Assembly (NCBI GenBank): GCA_963811055.1 | Contig: CAWEPQ010000019.1 | Span: forward strand, 248,001-312,000 | Length of the DNA stretch: 64,000 nucleotides | Source of the DNA: JACVRW01 sp963811055 | GTDB lineage: Bacteria; Actinomycetota; Thermoleophilia; Solirubrobacterales; Thermoleophilaceae | Direction of reading: 5' to 3' | Part shown: positions 52,017-60,499 of the stretch, piece after piece | Numbering within the stretch: the first letter of the stretch is position 1 | Layout of the letters: each line of letters opens with the position of its first letter | Translations under genes and position numbers: made by a program | The notes under the pieces: model-generated | The model's database searches: none | Told to the model about the DNA's origin: nothing | What the model saw: the letters and a program-made list of their open reading frames with translations, nothing else

Positions 52017-52193
52017 ATGAAGGCTTCGGTCAGTGAGCTTCGGCGCGCGACGAGCGAGCGCCCCCAGAGCAGTCCAGGCGTACGACCCGGCGGCCAGCGG
52101 GCGGGCCGGCCGCCGGGTCGCGCCTGGCTGAACGCCCGCGAGGTCGGCGGGGTCGACCCGCGCTGGGCCCACCTCGGCGTCTCGCACGACTGA
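52017..52193 (+). CDS. Doubtful small ORF in the 51918-52231 spacer
   Basis: The 314-bp spacer between the dehydrogenase and CtaG genes holds only this 58-codon frame, starting M-K-A-S-V-S-E-L-R-R-A-T. The rest is Arg/Gly/Pro-rich with no homology recognised and no convincing ribosome site. It may be non-coding; nothing else was seen in the spacer. Confidence 0.2.
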   Translation: MKASVSELRRATSERPQSSPGVRPGGQRAGRPPGRAWLNAREVGGVDPRWAHLGVSHD

Positions 52194-52231
52194 GCCGCAG
52201 GCGCGCCCGGGGCGCGCCACAATGAGCGGCG

Positions 52232-53038
52232 GTGCCCTTCACCGTCGAACCCGGCGCCCTCGCCCTGCTGGCGCTGATGGCCACGCTCTACGCGCGGGCG
52301 GTCGCCACGCTGCGCCGGCGCGGCTATCGAGTGCCCGCCCTCCAGCGGGCCGCCTGGTGGACCGGCCTCGCGCTCACCGCGGCGGGACTCACCGGCCCTG
52401 TGGATGCCCTGTCCGAGGACCTGGTGCTCGCTCACATGGGCCAGCACCTCCTGATCGCGGACCTGGCCGCCCCGTTCCTCCTCATCGGCCTGCGCACGCC
52501 CGTCTACGCCTTCTACCTGCCGCGTCCGCTGCTCGTCAGGGTGGCCCGCCTCCACTGGCTCAGGCGTGCCTTCCGCGTGCTGCGGCGCCCGCTCGTGGCG
52601 GTGCCGGTGTGGGTGGCGATCCTCTACGGCTGGCACTTCTCGTTCGCCTTCGTGGGCGCGCTCCAGAATCCGGTGCTCCACGTGGTTCAGCACCTCTCGT
52701 TCCTGTTCGGGGCGCTGCTCGTGTGGTGGTCGGTGATCGAGCCCAAGCGCCGGCGCGTGCCCGGCGACCTCTGGAAGGTTCCCTACCTGCTGGGCGCCCG
52801 CGTGGCGGGGATGTTCCTCGGCATGGCGCTGATCCTCCTGCGCACGCCCGCCTACGCGGAGTACTACGGCGACAGGGCACGTGACCACGGCCTCTCGCCG
52901 CTCACCGACCAGCAGGTGGCGGGCGGCATGATGCTCGGGCTGGACCTGTTCGTGATGCTCTTCGCGGTGGCGTTCTTCTTCTACCGCTCGGCGCAGGAGC
53001 ACGATCGCGCCGAGCAGGCCACGGTCGCGGCGAGCTAG
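52232..53038 (+). CDS. ctaG: Cytochrome c oxidase assembly factor CtaG/caa3-type membrane protein
   Basis: 268 residues with about seven membrane helices. CtaG_caa3 family signatures: L-A-H-M-G-Q-H-L-L-I-A-D-L-A-A-P, G-W-H-F-S-F, and H-V-V-Q-H-L-S-F-L-F-G-A. The conserved His residues are thought to handle copper during oxidase assembly. Starts with GTG at 52232. No oxidase genes are nearby, so it works from a distance. The C-terminal tail is charged. Confidence 0.88.
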   Translation: MPFTVEPGALALLALMATLYARAVATLRRRGYRVPALQRAAWWTGLALTAAGLTGPVDALSEDLVLAHMGQHLLIADLAAPFLLIGLRTPVYAFYLPRPLLVRVARLHWLRRAFRVLRRPLVAVPVWVAILYGWHFSFAFVGALQNPVLHVVQHLSFLFGALLVWWSVIEPKRRRVPGDLWKVPYLLGARVAGMFLGMALILLRTPAYAEYYGDRARDHGLSPLTDQQVAGGMMLGLDLFVMLFAVAFFFYRSAQEHDRAEQATVAAS

Positions 53039-53077
53039 CCGTAGGTCCGGAGCAGGGTTAATTCGCTCGTTGAGGCG

Positions 53078-53274
53078 GGCGGTCGGGGTTAGTGGCTGGG
53101 TGGGGAGGTGGTGTCTCGGGAGCGTGGGCCGACTTAACGGGCTATACGACGGGAAAGTCGGCCTCACACTCTGGCGCCTGGTCGTCGGAAGCGACGAGAG
53201 ACGCACGAAGGTGACAGGCGACGCACAGCCGCCTCACCGCCTCCCTACCCAGCAATCCACCCACCCGACCTCCG
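53078..53274. repeat. Imperfect long inverted repeat (possible MITE-like or structured element)
   Basis: Arms of about 38 bp, at 53078-53113 and 53235-53274, pair as GGTCGGG, GTGG, CTGGGT, GGGAGG and GGTG blocks with a 4-base gap. Inside is a second perfect dyad GCCGACTT (53128-53135) / AAGTCGGC (53155-53162). The segment abuts the truncated 3' end of the thioesterase gene. No ORF of note lies within. Confidence 0.5.
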
Positions 53275-53280
53275 CGCGGC

Positions 53281-53611
53281 GCCGGCGCGTGCCAGCTGGG
53301 CCTCCCGCCCTTGCGGATGTCCTCGGCCGTCACGCGCACGCCCACCTCCATCGAGGTGCGCCAGGCCGCGTTCACGCTGGCGTGGACCGTCAGGAGCTGC
53401 CCGACGTGCACAGGCTGCAGGAACGTCATCCGGTCCATCGCGGCGGTGACCACGCGCAAGCCCGAATGCCGCACGGCCGCGATGCCCGCCAGCTCGTCGC
53501 AGAAAAGCGCATGATCACCCCGCCGTGCACGAAGCCCGCCGTGTTGGAGTCCGCGATGCCCAGCCAGCGGGTCAGCACGGAGTGCGAGTCGGACGGGGGG
53601 CGGGGCTCCAC
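53281..53611 (-). pseudogene. Hotdog-fold acyl-CoA thioesterase remnant (frameshifted and 3'-truncated)
   Basis: Starting at the GTG 53611 the frame has L-G-I-A-D-S-N-T-A-G-F-V-H-G-G-V-I-M-R, the active-site helix entry of BFIT-type thioesterases. It then shifts frame near the TTTT at 53503-53507 and continues as F-C-D-E-L-A-G-I-A-A-V-R-H-S-G and F-L-Q-P-V-H-V-G-Q-L. After A-E-D-I-R-K-G the expected final strands are missing and the sequence runs into the inverted-repeat element. About 100 residues remain of an expected 130-150. Probably inactive. Confidence 0.65.
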
Positions 53612-53664
53612 GCGGCGCTAGTGTACGGCGCTGGTACCGACTCTCGAGCGTGAAGGAGGGCGAC

Positions 53665-54423
53665 ATGGCAGGACTGGCCGGTCGCATGTCCACGGTCATA
53701 AAAGCGAAGATCTCGAAGGCCCTCGACCGCGCTGAGGACCCGTCCGAGACACTCGACTACGGCTACAACAAGCAGGTCGAGCTGCTCCAGAACGTCAAGA
53801 AGGGCATCGCCGACGTGACCACGTCGAAGAAGCGCCTTCAGATGCAGTCCGGGAAGCTCGAGCAGCAGGTGGTCAAGCTCGACACCCAGGCACGCCAGGC
53901 GCTCGCGCAGGGTCGTGACGACCTCGCCCGCGCCGCGCTCGAGCGCAAGACGGTCGCCCAGACCGAGCTCCAGTCGCTGGACCAGCAGGTGCAGGAGCTT
54001 CAGAACCAGCAGGAGGCGCTCACCGAGAACGAGAAGAAGCTGCGCGTCAAGATCGAGTCCTTCCGCACCAAGAAGGAGGTCATCAAGGCGCAGTACTCCG
54101 CGGCCGAGGCGCAGGTGAAGATCTCCGAGGCCGCGAACGGGGTGGGCGAGGAGATGGCCGACCTGGGGCTCGCGATCCAGCGGGCCGAGGACAAGACCGA
54201 GCAGATGCGCGCCCGCGCGTCCGCGGTCGAGGAGCTGGAGGCGGCCGGGACCTTCGACGACCTGTCGGCGCTCGGCGGCGGCCAGGACGACATCGACCGC
54301 GAGCTGGCCCAGATCGGCGCCGGCGCCCAGGTGGACGACGAGCTGGCGAAGATGAAGGCCGAGCTCGGCTCGGGCGGCGACACGCCCGCCCTGGAGCAGG
54401 GCGAGGAGAAGCCGGCTTCATGA
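53665..54423 (+). CDS. pspA: PspA/IM30 family membrane-stress protein
   Basis: 252-residue coiled-coil protein of the phage-shock/ESCRT-III-like family that lines damaged inner membranes. N-terminal helix G-R-M-S-T-V-I-K-A-K-I-S-K-A-L, then the long coiled coil with E-D-P-S-E-T-L-D-Y-G-Y typical of actinobacterial members. AAGGAGG at 53653-53659 precedes the ATG at 53665. It overlaps pspAA. No PspC or LiaF-like partner is near. Confidence 0.92.
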   Translation: MAGLAGRMSTVIKAKISKALDRAEDPSETLDYGYNKQVELLQNVKKGIADVTTSKKRLQMQSGKLEQQVVKLDTQARQALAQGRDDLARAALERKTVAQTELQSLDQQVQELQNQQEALTENEKKLRVKIESFRTKKEVIKAQYSAAEAQVKISEAANGVGEEMADLGLAIQRAEDKTEQMRARASAVEELEAAGTFDDLSALGGGQDDIDRELAQIGAGAQVDDELAKMKAELGSGGDTPALEQGEEKPAS

Positions 54424-54704
54424 TCGTGCGCATCTCCGGAGAGGGGCAGTTCAAGCTGCCCGACGAGGACGCGGGCCGGCTCAACGAGCTCGACAACCGG
54501 GCGGTGTCGGCCGTGGAGCAGGGCGACGAGACCGGCTTCCGCGAGCTGTGGTCGCAGATGCTCGAGATCGTGGCCAGCGACGGGAACCAGATCGACGACG
54601 ACGAGCTCGTCGAGTCGGACGTGATCCTGCCCCCGCGCGACGTGACCTTCGCCGAGGCTCAGGGCGAGTTCACGGGCGACGGCCTCATACCGGAAGACCA
54701 CTAG
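54420..54704 (+). CDS. pspAA: PspA-associated protein PspAA
   Basis: 94-residue PspAA-domain protein (M-I-V-R-I-S-G-E-G-Q-F-K-L and D-D-D-E-L-V-E-S-D-V-I-L-P-P-R-D). It overlaps the pspA stop by 4 nt (ATGA), the arrangement in which it is known across actinobacteria, and is thought to modulate PspA. The protein is acidic and soluble. Confidence 0.9.
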   Translation: MIVRISGEGQFKLPDEDAGRLNELDNRAVSAVEQGDETGFRELWSQMLEIVASDGNQIDDDELVESDVILPPRDVTFAEAQGEFTGDGLIPEDH

Positions 54705-54771
54705 CCGGTAAACGGGCGGACTTTCCCGCCCGTGGGAAGGGGAGCGGCCCCGTGCAGCGAATCGGGGCACG

Positions 54772-55365
54772 ATGGCGCAATCCACAAGCCCCCCTGCCTC
54801 GGAGGAGCTGCTCTCCGCCACCGTGGAGGTCCTGGCCGACACGCTGGGGCTTCGCGACGGTGAGACCCGCGACCACTGCACCCGAGTGGTGGAGCTGGCG
54901 GCCAGGCTCGGCCGGAGGCTGGGACTGAGCGACGAGGAGCTGCGCGAGCTCACCTACGCGGCACGCGTGCACGACATCGGCAAGGTGGGCGTGCCCGACG
55001 CGATCCTCTACAAGCCGGGCCCCCTCGACGAGCTCGAGGCAGAGCTGCTCCACGAGCATTCGGGGTGGGGCGCCGAGCTGGTGGACCGCATCCCCGGCCT
55101 GGAGCACGTGGCCGAGATCGTGCGCCATCACCACGAGCGCTTCGACGGCCGCGGCTACCCGGACGGCCTGGAGGCCGACGAGAGCCCGCTTGAGAGCCGC
55201 ATCCTTGCCGTGGCCGATGCCTACGTGGCGATGAACGAGGACCGCCCCTACCGGCGCGCCCTCTCACCACAGGGCGTGGCCGGCGAGCTAGAGGCCGGGC
55301 GCGCGCGTCAGTTCGACCCCGTGGTGGTCGACGCGCTCGAGGCCGAGCTCCCCGTCCAGCGGTAG
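54772..55365 (+). CDS. HD-GYP-type phosphodiesterase
   Basis: 197 residues, a single HD-GYP catalytic domain. H-D-I-G-K-V-G and H-H-E-R-F-D-G-R-G-Y-P are complete, so c-di-GMP hydrolysis is expected. No receiver, GAF or membrane domain is attached, so input must come from partners or expression. It lies 68 nt after pspAA and may be on the same transcript. Its last 78 nt overlap the convergent EamA gene. Confidence 0.9.
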   Translation: MAQSTSPPASEELLSATVEVLADTLGLRDGETRDHCTRVVELAARLGRRLGLSDEELRELTYAARVHDIGKVGVPDAILYKPGPLDELEAELLHEHSGWGAELVDRIPGLEHVAEIVRHHHERFDGRGYPDGLEADESPLESRILAVADAYVAMNEDRPYRRALSPQGVAGELEAGRARQFDPVVVDALEAELPVQR

Positions 55366-56250
55366 CCGGACCTCCTCACGCGCCCGGGCGCTGAGCACCA
55401 GCACCGCGGCGATCACCAGCCCGCCGCCCGCCAGCTGCACGGCGCTCAGGGACTCGCCGAAGGCCAGATACGCGAGCACGACCGTGGTGACCGGCTCCGC
55501 CGTCGACAGGATCGACGCGGCGGTGGGCCCCACCCGCCGGAGGCCGGCGAAGAACAGGCCCACGGCGCCGACGGTGGAAACCACCGCGATGCCCACCAGC
55601 CACACGTAGCCCTCCGAGCTCACGTCGCCGGGATGGAGGTTGCCGCCCGCAACCCCCGCGAGCGTGAGGGTGGTGGCCGCGCCCGTGCACACGAGGGCGC
55701 TCAGCAACAGCGGCCCGACGCGCTCGGCCACGCCCTCCGAGGAGAGGATGTAGATGCTGTAGACCACCGCGGCGGTCAGACCCAACAGCGTTCCAACGGG
55801 ATCGAGCGCCCCGGCCTGGGCACCGGCGAGAACGAGGAACAGGCCGGCCGAAGCGAGCACGAGCGCGGCGGCCGTGCGGCGGTTGGCCCGCTCGCGGCCG
55901 AGCGCGATCGCGGCGACCGTGACGATGGCGGGGAACGTGTAGAGGAGCAGGGACAGGAGGGACGCGTCGAGCCGGTCGAGGGCGGAGAAGAAGGCCCCGG
56001 CCTGGGCGCTGTACCCGACGGCGCCGAGCGCGACGGCTATCAACAGGTCCCGGCGCTCGATCGCGCGGAGGCGGCCCGCGGCGCCCGTAGCGAACACGAG
56101 CACCCAGAAGAGAGCGGCGGCGATCAGGAAGCGCACGGACAGGAGGGTGCCGACGGTCGCGCCCTCGTCGTAGGCGAGCTTGCCGAAGATCGCCATCGCG
56201 CCGAACGCGACGGCCGAGGCGAGGCAGATGAGCACGCCGACTGGGGGCAT
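55288..56250 (-). CDS. EamA-family (DMT) exporter
   Basis: 320 residues with ten predicted membrane helices in two EamA repeats (A-V-A-F-G-A-M-A-I-F-G-K-L-A-Y and the second block T-A-E-P-V-T-T-V-V-L-A-Y-L-A-F-G-E). Members export amino acids or metabolites. The cytosolic C-terminal tail of about 30 residues lies in the zone overlapping the HD-GYP gene and may not be needed for transport. Divergent from a LysR-type regulator 71 bp away, which probably controls it. Confidence 0.9.
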   Translation of the reverse strand: MPPVGVLICLASAVAFGAMAIFGKLAYDEGATVGTLLSVRFLIAAALFWVLVFATGAAGRLRAIERRDLLIAVALGAVGYSAQAGAFFSALDRLDASLLSLLLYTFPAIVTVAAIALGRERANRRTAAALVLASAGLFLVLAGAQAGALDPVGTLLGLTAAVVYSIYILSSEGVAERVGPLLLSALVCTGAATTLTLAGVAGGNLHPGDVSSEGYVWLVGIAVVSTVGAVGLFFAGLRRVGPTAASILSTAEPVTTVVLAYLAFGESLSAVQLAGGGLVIAAVLVLSARAREEVRLPLDGELGLERVDHHGVELTRAPGL

Positions 56251-56321
56251 GAACCCATCCTGCCGCTTTCATGCTTCAGGAACCATTCAGATTGTTGACG
56301 AGTATTCAGTAGCATCGCTTA

Positions 56322-57254
56322 ATGCTCGATCTGCGCCGCCTGCGCCTGCTCCACGAGCTGCACGAGCGGGGCACGATCGCCGCCGTGGCCGATGCGCTGC
56401 AGTTCACGCCCTCCGCCGTGTCGCAGCAGCTCGCGGTGCTCGAGCGCGAGGCCGGTGTGCAGCTGCTCGAGCCGGCCGGGCGAGGTGTCCGGCTCACCGA
56501 CGCCGCGCTCGTGCTCGTTGGCCACGCCGAGGCGCTGCTCGACCGGGCCGACCTCGCGGAGGCCGAGCTGGCCGAGGCGGTGGGCAGCGTGGCGGGGCGG
56601 GGGAGGATCGCGACGTTCCAGTCCGGGGCGCTGCGCCTGGCGGTCCCGTCCATGCGGGCGCTCGCGCGAGAAGCGCCCGCTTTGCGCTGCGAGCTCGTGG
56701 AGGCGGAGCCCGAGCAGGCCCTGCCCGCGCTCGCGCTGGGCGACGTGGACCTCGTCCTGGCCGACGAGTGGCAGCACCAGCCGCACTCGCGCCCGGCCGG
56801 AGTGCAGCGCCACGATCTGCTCAGCGACCTGGTGCGCGTGGTCCTGCCCGAGGGGCACCCAGCCGCGCGGCGCCACGACGTGGCGGTGCCCCTGTCCGAG
56901 CTGGCCGCGGACGTGTGGACCACCGGCCATCGGGTGACCGCCTGGGAGGAGATGACACAGCGGACCTGCCGTCAGCTCGGCGGGTTCGACCCGAATATCC
57001 GCCACCGCACCAACGACAGCGTCGTGAGCCTCGGGCTCGTGGCCGAGGGTCTCGCGGTGACCCTCCTACCCGACCTCGTCGACGCGGGCGCCCACCCCGG
57101 CGTGGTGGTACGCGCCATCGCGGAGGGTCCCGTGCATCGGGCTGTCTTCGCCGCGACCCGCACGGCGGACGCCCGCCGCCCCTCTGTCCAGGCCCTCCTG
57201 GGAGCCGTTCGGAGCGCCGCGGCGGCTACGGGGCTGCCGGCAGTCCGGCGGTGA
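56322..57254 (+). CDS. LysR family transcriptional regulator
   Basis: 310 residues. N-terminal winged helix: M-L-D-L-R-R-L-R-L-L-H-E-L-H-E-R-G-T-I-A, then S-A-V-S-Q-Q-L-A-V-L-E; C-terminal effector-binding domain with G-L-V-A-E-G-L-A-V-T-L-L-P. The 71-bp spacer to the EamA gene carries ATGCT...AGCAT arms (56271-56315) around two ATTCAG words, suitable for LysR T-N11-A boxes. The gene pair is the usual regulator-exporter layout. Confidence 0.9.
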   Translation: MLDLRRLRLLHELHERGTIAAVADALQFTPSAVSQQLAVLEREAGVQLLEPAGRGVRLTDAALVLVGHAEALLDRADLAEAELAEAVGSVAGRGRIATFQSGALRLAVPSMRALAREAPALRCELVEAEPEQALPALALGDVDLVLADEWQHQPHSRPAGVQRHDLLSDLVRVVLPEGHPAARRHDVAVPLSELAADVWTTGHRVTAWEEMTQRTCRQLGGFDPNIRHRTNDSVVSLGLVAEGLAVTLLPDLVDAGAHPGVVVRAIAEGPVHRAVFAATRTADARRPSVQALLGAVRSAAAATGLPAVRR

Positions 57255-58593
57255 GGTCCTGCAACGCGTAGAGGAAGGCCTCGGAGAACGTGGGGAAGGG
57301 CTGGATGACGTCGTTCAGGACCTCGAGCGGCACCCGGGCGCGGATCGCCAGCGAGGCCTGTCCGAGCCACTCGCCGGCCTCGGGGCCGACCGCGTAGGCG
57401 CCGGTGAGCCGCTGGCCGTCGGACACGAGGGTGAGGAAGCCCGGCCGCTCGGCGTAGGCGCGCGTGTAGGTGGACGTGCGCGGGACCTCGGCCATCGGCA
57501 CCGTGCCCGTGAACGCGCCCTCGGCCTCGCCCACTGACGCGGCCTGGGGGTCGGTGAAGACCACTCGCAGCACCGCCTCGTAGTTGGCGGTCCTCGGACG
57601 GCCGAGGATGTTGGCCGCCGCCACCCGTCCCTGGTACTTGCTCACGTAGGTGAGTGGCCAGACGCCGGTCGCGTCGCCGATCGCCCAGACGCCCTCGGTC
57701 ACGTTCATCCGGTCGTCCACGGGTATCCCCTGCCGAGTCGGCTCGACGCCCACCGTGTCGAGACCGAGGCCCTCGGTGCGCGGGCGCCGGCCCGTGGCCA
57801 CCAGCAGGCGGTCGCCGCGCAGCTGGTCGCGGTCGGGGAACTCGAGCACGAACTCGTCGCCGTCGCGTCGTGCGGCGGACGCGTGCTGGCCGAAGTGGAG
57901 CTCGATCCCCTCGGCGGCGAGGGCCTGTCCGAGGGCGTCCCCCAGCGGCTTGGGCTCGCGTGGCAGCACGTGGTCCGCCCCCTCCACGAGCGCCACTGAG
58001 GCTCCCAGGCGCGACATGGCCTGAGACATCTCCACTCCCACGGGCCCGCCGCCGAGCACGAGGATGCGGCGCGGCACCTCGGTGAGGGCGGTGACCTCGC
58101 GGTTGGTCCACACCCCTTCGAGGTCGGCCAGCCCCGGGATCGGCGGCACCACGGGATCCGACCCGGTCGCGATCACCACGTGATCCGTGGACACCACCTC
58201 CTCGCCCACCTGGACGCGGCCGGGCCCCGTGAGCCGCGCCGAGCCGCGCAGGACCTCGATGCCCTTGCCGGTGAGGTACTCGGCCTTGTGGGTGTCGTCG
58301 TAGTCCGACGTCATGAAGTTGCGCCAGGCGAACGCCGGCTCCGGGTGGACGGCGCCGCTCACAGCCTCGGCGGCGCCGGGCGCCTCGCGCGCGGCCTGAA
58401 GCGCCTCGCCCGGGCGCAGCAGGGTCTTGGACGGGATGCAGGCCCAGTAGTCGCACTCGCCGCCCACCAGCTCGCGCTCCACGATCGCCACGCGCAGGCC
58501 GGCGTCCGCCAAATGCCCGGCGCAATGCTGCCCGCCGGGGCCGGCACCTATCACCACGACGTCGTACGGCATTGCGGTTGGGAAGTCTCCCAC
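57226..58593 (-). CDS. Pyridine-nucleotide-disulfide oxidoreductase (FAD) with atypical active site
   Basis: 455 residues. FAD-binding G-A-G-P-G-G, redox disulfide C-D-Y-W-A-C (CX4C in G-G-E-C-D-Y-W-A-C-I-P-S-K), NAD-binding G-G-G-P-V-G-V-E and A-I-G-D-A-T. In lipoamide dehydrogenases the C-terminus has H-x-H-P-T-x-x-E; here it reads I-Q-P-F-P-T-F-S-E, so the catalytic His is replaced by Phe. The redox Cys pair is kept. It is therefore unlikely to be a true lipoamide, mercuric or mycothione reductase; another quinone or NAD(P)H-linked role is possible. Starts: GTG 58593 or ATG 58572. Its 3' end overlaps the LysR gene by 29 nt. Confidence 0.85.
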   Translation of the reverse strand: MGDFPTAMPYDVVVIGAGPGGQHCAGHLADAGLRVAIVERELVGGECDYWACIPSKTLLRPGEALQAAREAPGAAEAVSGAVHPEPAFAWRNFMTSDYDDTHKAEYLTGKGIEVLRGSARLTGPGRVQVGEEVVSTDHVVIATGSDPVVPPIPGLADLEGVWTNREVTALTEVPRRILVLGGGPVGVEMSQAMSRLGASVALVEGADHVLPREPKPLGDALGQALAAEGIELHFGQHASAARRDGDEFVLEFPDRDQLRGDRLLVATGRRPRTEGLGLDTVGVEPTRQGIPVDDRMNVTEGVWAIGDATGVWPLTYVSKYQGRVAAANILGRPRTANYEAVLRVVFTDPQAASVGEAEGAFTGTVPMAEVPRTSTYTRAYAERPGFLTLVSDGQRLTGAYAVGPEAGEWLGQASLAIRARVPLEVLNDVIQPFPTFSEAFLYALQDLTAGLPAAP

Positions 58594-58608
58594 GCCACAC
58601 TCTCCGGT

Positions 58609-59079
58609 GTGACCCGGATCGCTCGACGCCGCACCGGACTCGCCGCGCTCGCGGCGGCCGTGGCCGCGGGCTGCGGCGGCTCGGACGCGCCGGACGACCC
58701 GGCCCCGATGCCGCAGCGCTCGGCCAACGAGCGCCTCGTGCGCGCCTGGTCGGCGGCGCTGGGGCGGGACGACTTCCGCGCGGCGGCCTCGCTGTTCGCC
58801 CGCGGAGCGCTCATCCAGCAGAGCCGGACCTTCCGCCTGCGGACTCGCCGCGCCGCGCTCGTCTTCAACCTGTCGCTGCCCTGCCGGGGCAAGGTGACCA
58901 GGGTGAAGGACGAGGACGGCGACACCGCAGTGGCCGCGTTCACGCTGTCGCCGCGGCGCGGCGTGTCGCCGGAGGCCTGCAACGACGTGGTCCGCGTGCG
59001 CTTCCGCTCGCGTGACGGCAGGTTCGTGGAATGGCGGCAGCTGCCCCAGCGGGCAACACCACCGGGCCAGCCCGCATAG
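58609..59079 (+). CDS. Hypothetical lipoprotein
   Basis: 156 residues from GTG 58609. Signal peptide with lipobox V-A-A-G-C (Cys about residue 22), then G-G-S-D-A-P-D linker and a small domain starting V-R-A-W-S-A-A-L-G-R-D-D-F-R-A-A-A-S-L-F, a helical pattern like SnoaL/NTF2-fold proteins but not assignable with confidence. Cys pair in P-C-R-G and E-A-C-N-D may be a disulfide. Precedes a secreted phosphodiesterase. Confidence 0.7.
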   Translation: MTRIARRRTGLAALAAAVAAGCGGSDAPDDPAPMPQRSANERLVRAWSAALGRDDFRAAASLFARGALIQQSRTFRLRTRRAALVFNLSLPCRGKVTRVKDEDGDTAVAAFTLSPRRGVSPEACNDVVRVRFRSRDGRFVEWRQLPQRATPPGQPA

Positions 59080-59097
59080 CTAGCCTCTTCTTTACAA

Positions 59098-60423
59098 ATG
59101 CGCCGCCTCTCCACCGCCCTCGCATTGCTCGCCCTCGCCGCATCGCCGGCGCTCGCGCACGCATCCACCACCGGGTCCAACCTCGACAAGGTGCTGGTGA
59201 TCGGCACCGACGGCACGCGCTGGGACCTCGTGAAGGCCGCGATCAGGAGCGGCCGCGCGCCCAACCTGGCGCGCCTCAGCCGTCAGGGCTTCGCGCGCCC
59301 GGCGCCGCTCGACTACGGCCCCAACGTGCTCACGCTCAGCGAGGTCGGCTGGTCTTCGATCGCGAGCGGTGTGTGGCCCGCCAAGCACGGGGTGGACGGC
59401 AGGAAGTTCAACAGGGACCCCGGGCAGGCCACGAAGAACGGCTATCTCGACTTCATCACCCGGATCGAGACCGCGGCGCCCTCGCTCGACACCTACCTGG
59501 CGAGCGACTGGGTGAACATCGGCACCACAGAGAACGGCGGACCGATCTTCGGCAGCGCGATGGACGCTCGCTTCAACGTCGCGATAGCGGAGGAGAAGCT
59601 CGAGCTGTGGAACGCGGGCGACGTGAAGGTCACGCAGGCCGCCTCCCGCCACCTGCGCAGCGCCGACCCGGATGCGAGCTTCGTCTACCTCGGCCTAGTG
59701 GACGAGACGGCCCACCTCGTGGGCTCCGCCACCCCGGCCTACGCCGACGCGATCGCCACCACCGACCGCCGGATCGGCCAGCTGCTCCGCGCGGTCCGCT
59801 CGCGGCCGAGCTATCCCTTCGAGAGTTGGACGGTCCTCGTAACCACGGACCACGGCCAGCGGCCGCTCGACGAGCCGTCGCTGGTGAGCCACCTCAGCCA
59901 GACGCCGCTCGAGGTCACCTCGTTCGTGGCGGGCTCTGGCACCGGCCTCGGCCGCAACGTCAAGAAGCCGCGTGTGGTGGACATCGCCCCCACGGTCCTC
60001 AGGCAGCTCGGTCTTCCGGTCCGGCCGGCCTGGAAGCTCGACGGCCGTTCGCTCGCGGGCTCGCACGGGCGCTCCTCGGCCGGCGTCGCGGTACGCGGCA
60101 AGGGCGCCGCCCGCCGGCTCGCGGCCTCGCTCAAGCTGACCAGCGCGCCGGCGGGAGTCAGGTCCGTCGTGCTGCGCCTCCCGGCCGGCGCGAGGGTCAC
60201 CGGCCCCGTGAGCGCGTCGGTCAACGGCCGGCCGGCAACGGTGCGCGCGTCCGGGCGGACCGTGGTCATCCGGTTCTCGCCGCGGGTAGTACGAAGGCTG
60301 TCGGTTGCCACCGGACCGGGCGGGCTTGCGGTAACCCCCGGCGCGCGGGGCAAGCCGGCGACCTTCATCCTGCGCGGTCGCAAGGCCAGCCGCGGGACGC
60401 TTCGCCTCAGCCTCACCCGCTGA
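59098..60423 (+). CDS. Secreted alkaline-phosphatase-superfamily phosphodiesterase
   Basis: 441 residues with signal peptide (A-L-L-A-L-A-A-S-P-A-L-A-H-A). The catalytic core is of the nucleotide pyrophosphatase/phosphodiesterase type: I-G-T-D-G-T-R-W-D (metal site), G-W-S-S-I-A-S-G-V-W-P (the nucleophile region with Ser), D-E-T-A-H-L-V-G and T-T-D-H-G-Q. The last ~90 residues form a separate beta-rich domain with R-L-P-A-G-A-R-V. A substrate such as a nucleotide or a phosphodiester of the wall is likely but not identifiable. Confidence 0.88.
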   Translation: MRRLSTALALLALAASPALAHASTTGSNLDKVLVIGTDGTRWDLVKAAIRSGRAPNLARLSRQGFARPAPLDYGPNVLTLSEVGWSSIASGVWPAKHGVDGRKFNRDPGQATKNGYLDFITRIETAAPSLDTYLASDWVNIGTTENGGPIFGSAMDARFNVAIAEEKLELWNAGDVKVTQAASRHLRSADPDASFVYLGLVDETAHLVGSATPAYADAIATTDRRIGQLLRAVRSRPSYPFESWTVLVTTDHGQRPLDEPSLVSHLSQTPLEVTSFVAGSGTGLGRNVKKPRVVDIAPTVLRQLGLPVRPAWKLDGRSLAGSHGRSSAGVAVRGKGAARRLAASLKLTSAPAGVRSVVLRLPAGARVTGPVSASVNGRPATVRASGRTVVIRFSPRVVRRLSVATGPGGLAVTPGARGKPATFILRGRKASRGTLRLSLTR

Positions 60424-60499
60424 TCCGGCGGATCGAACCTTTCCCCGGAAGCGTCCGTATGTCCCCGGAGACGTCATCGATCCCGGAGGTCCCCTTCCG

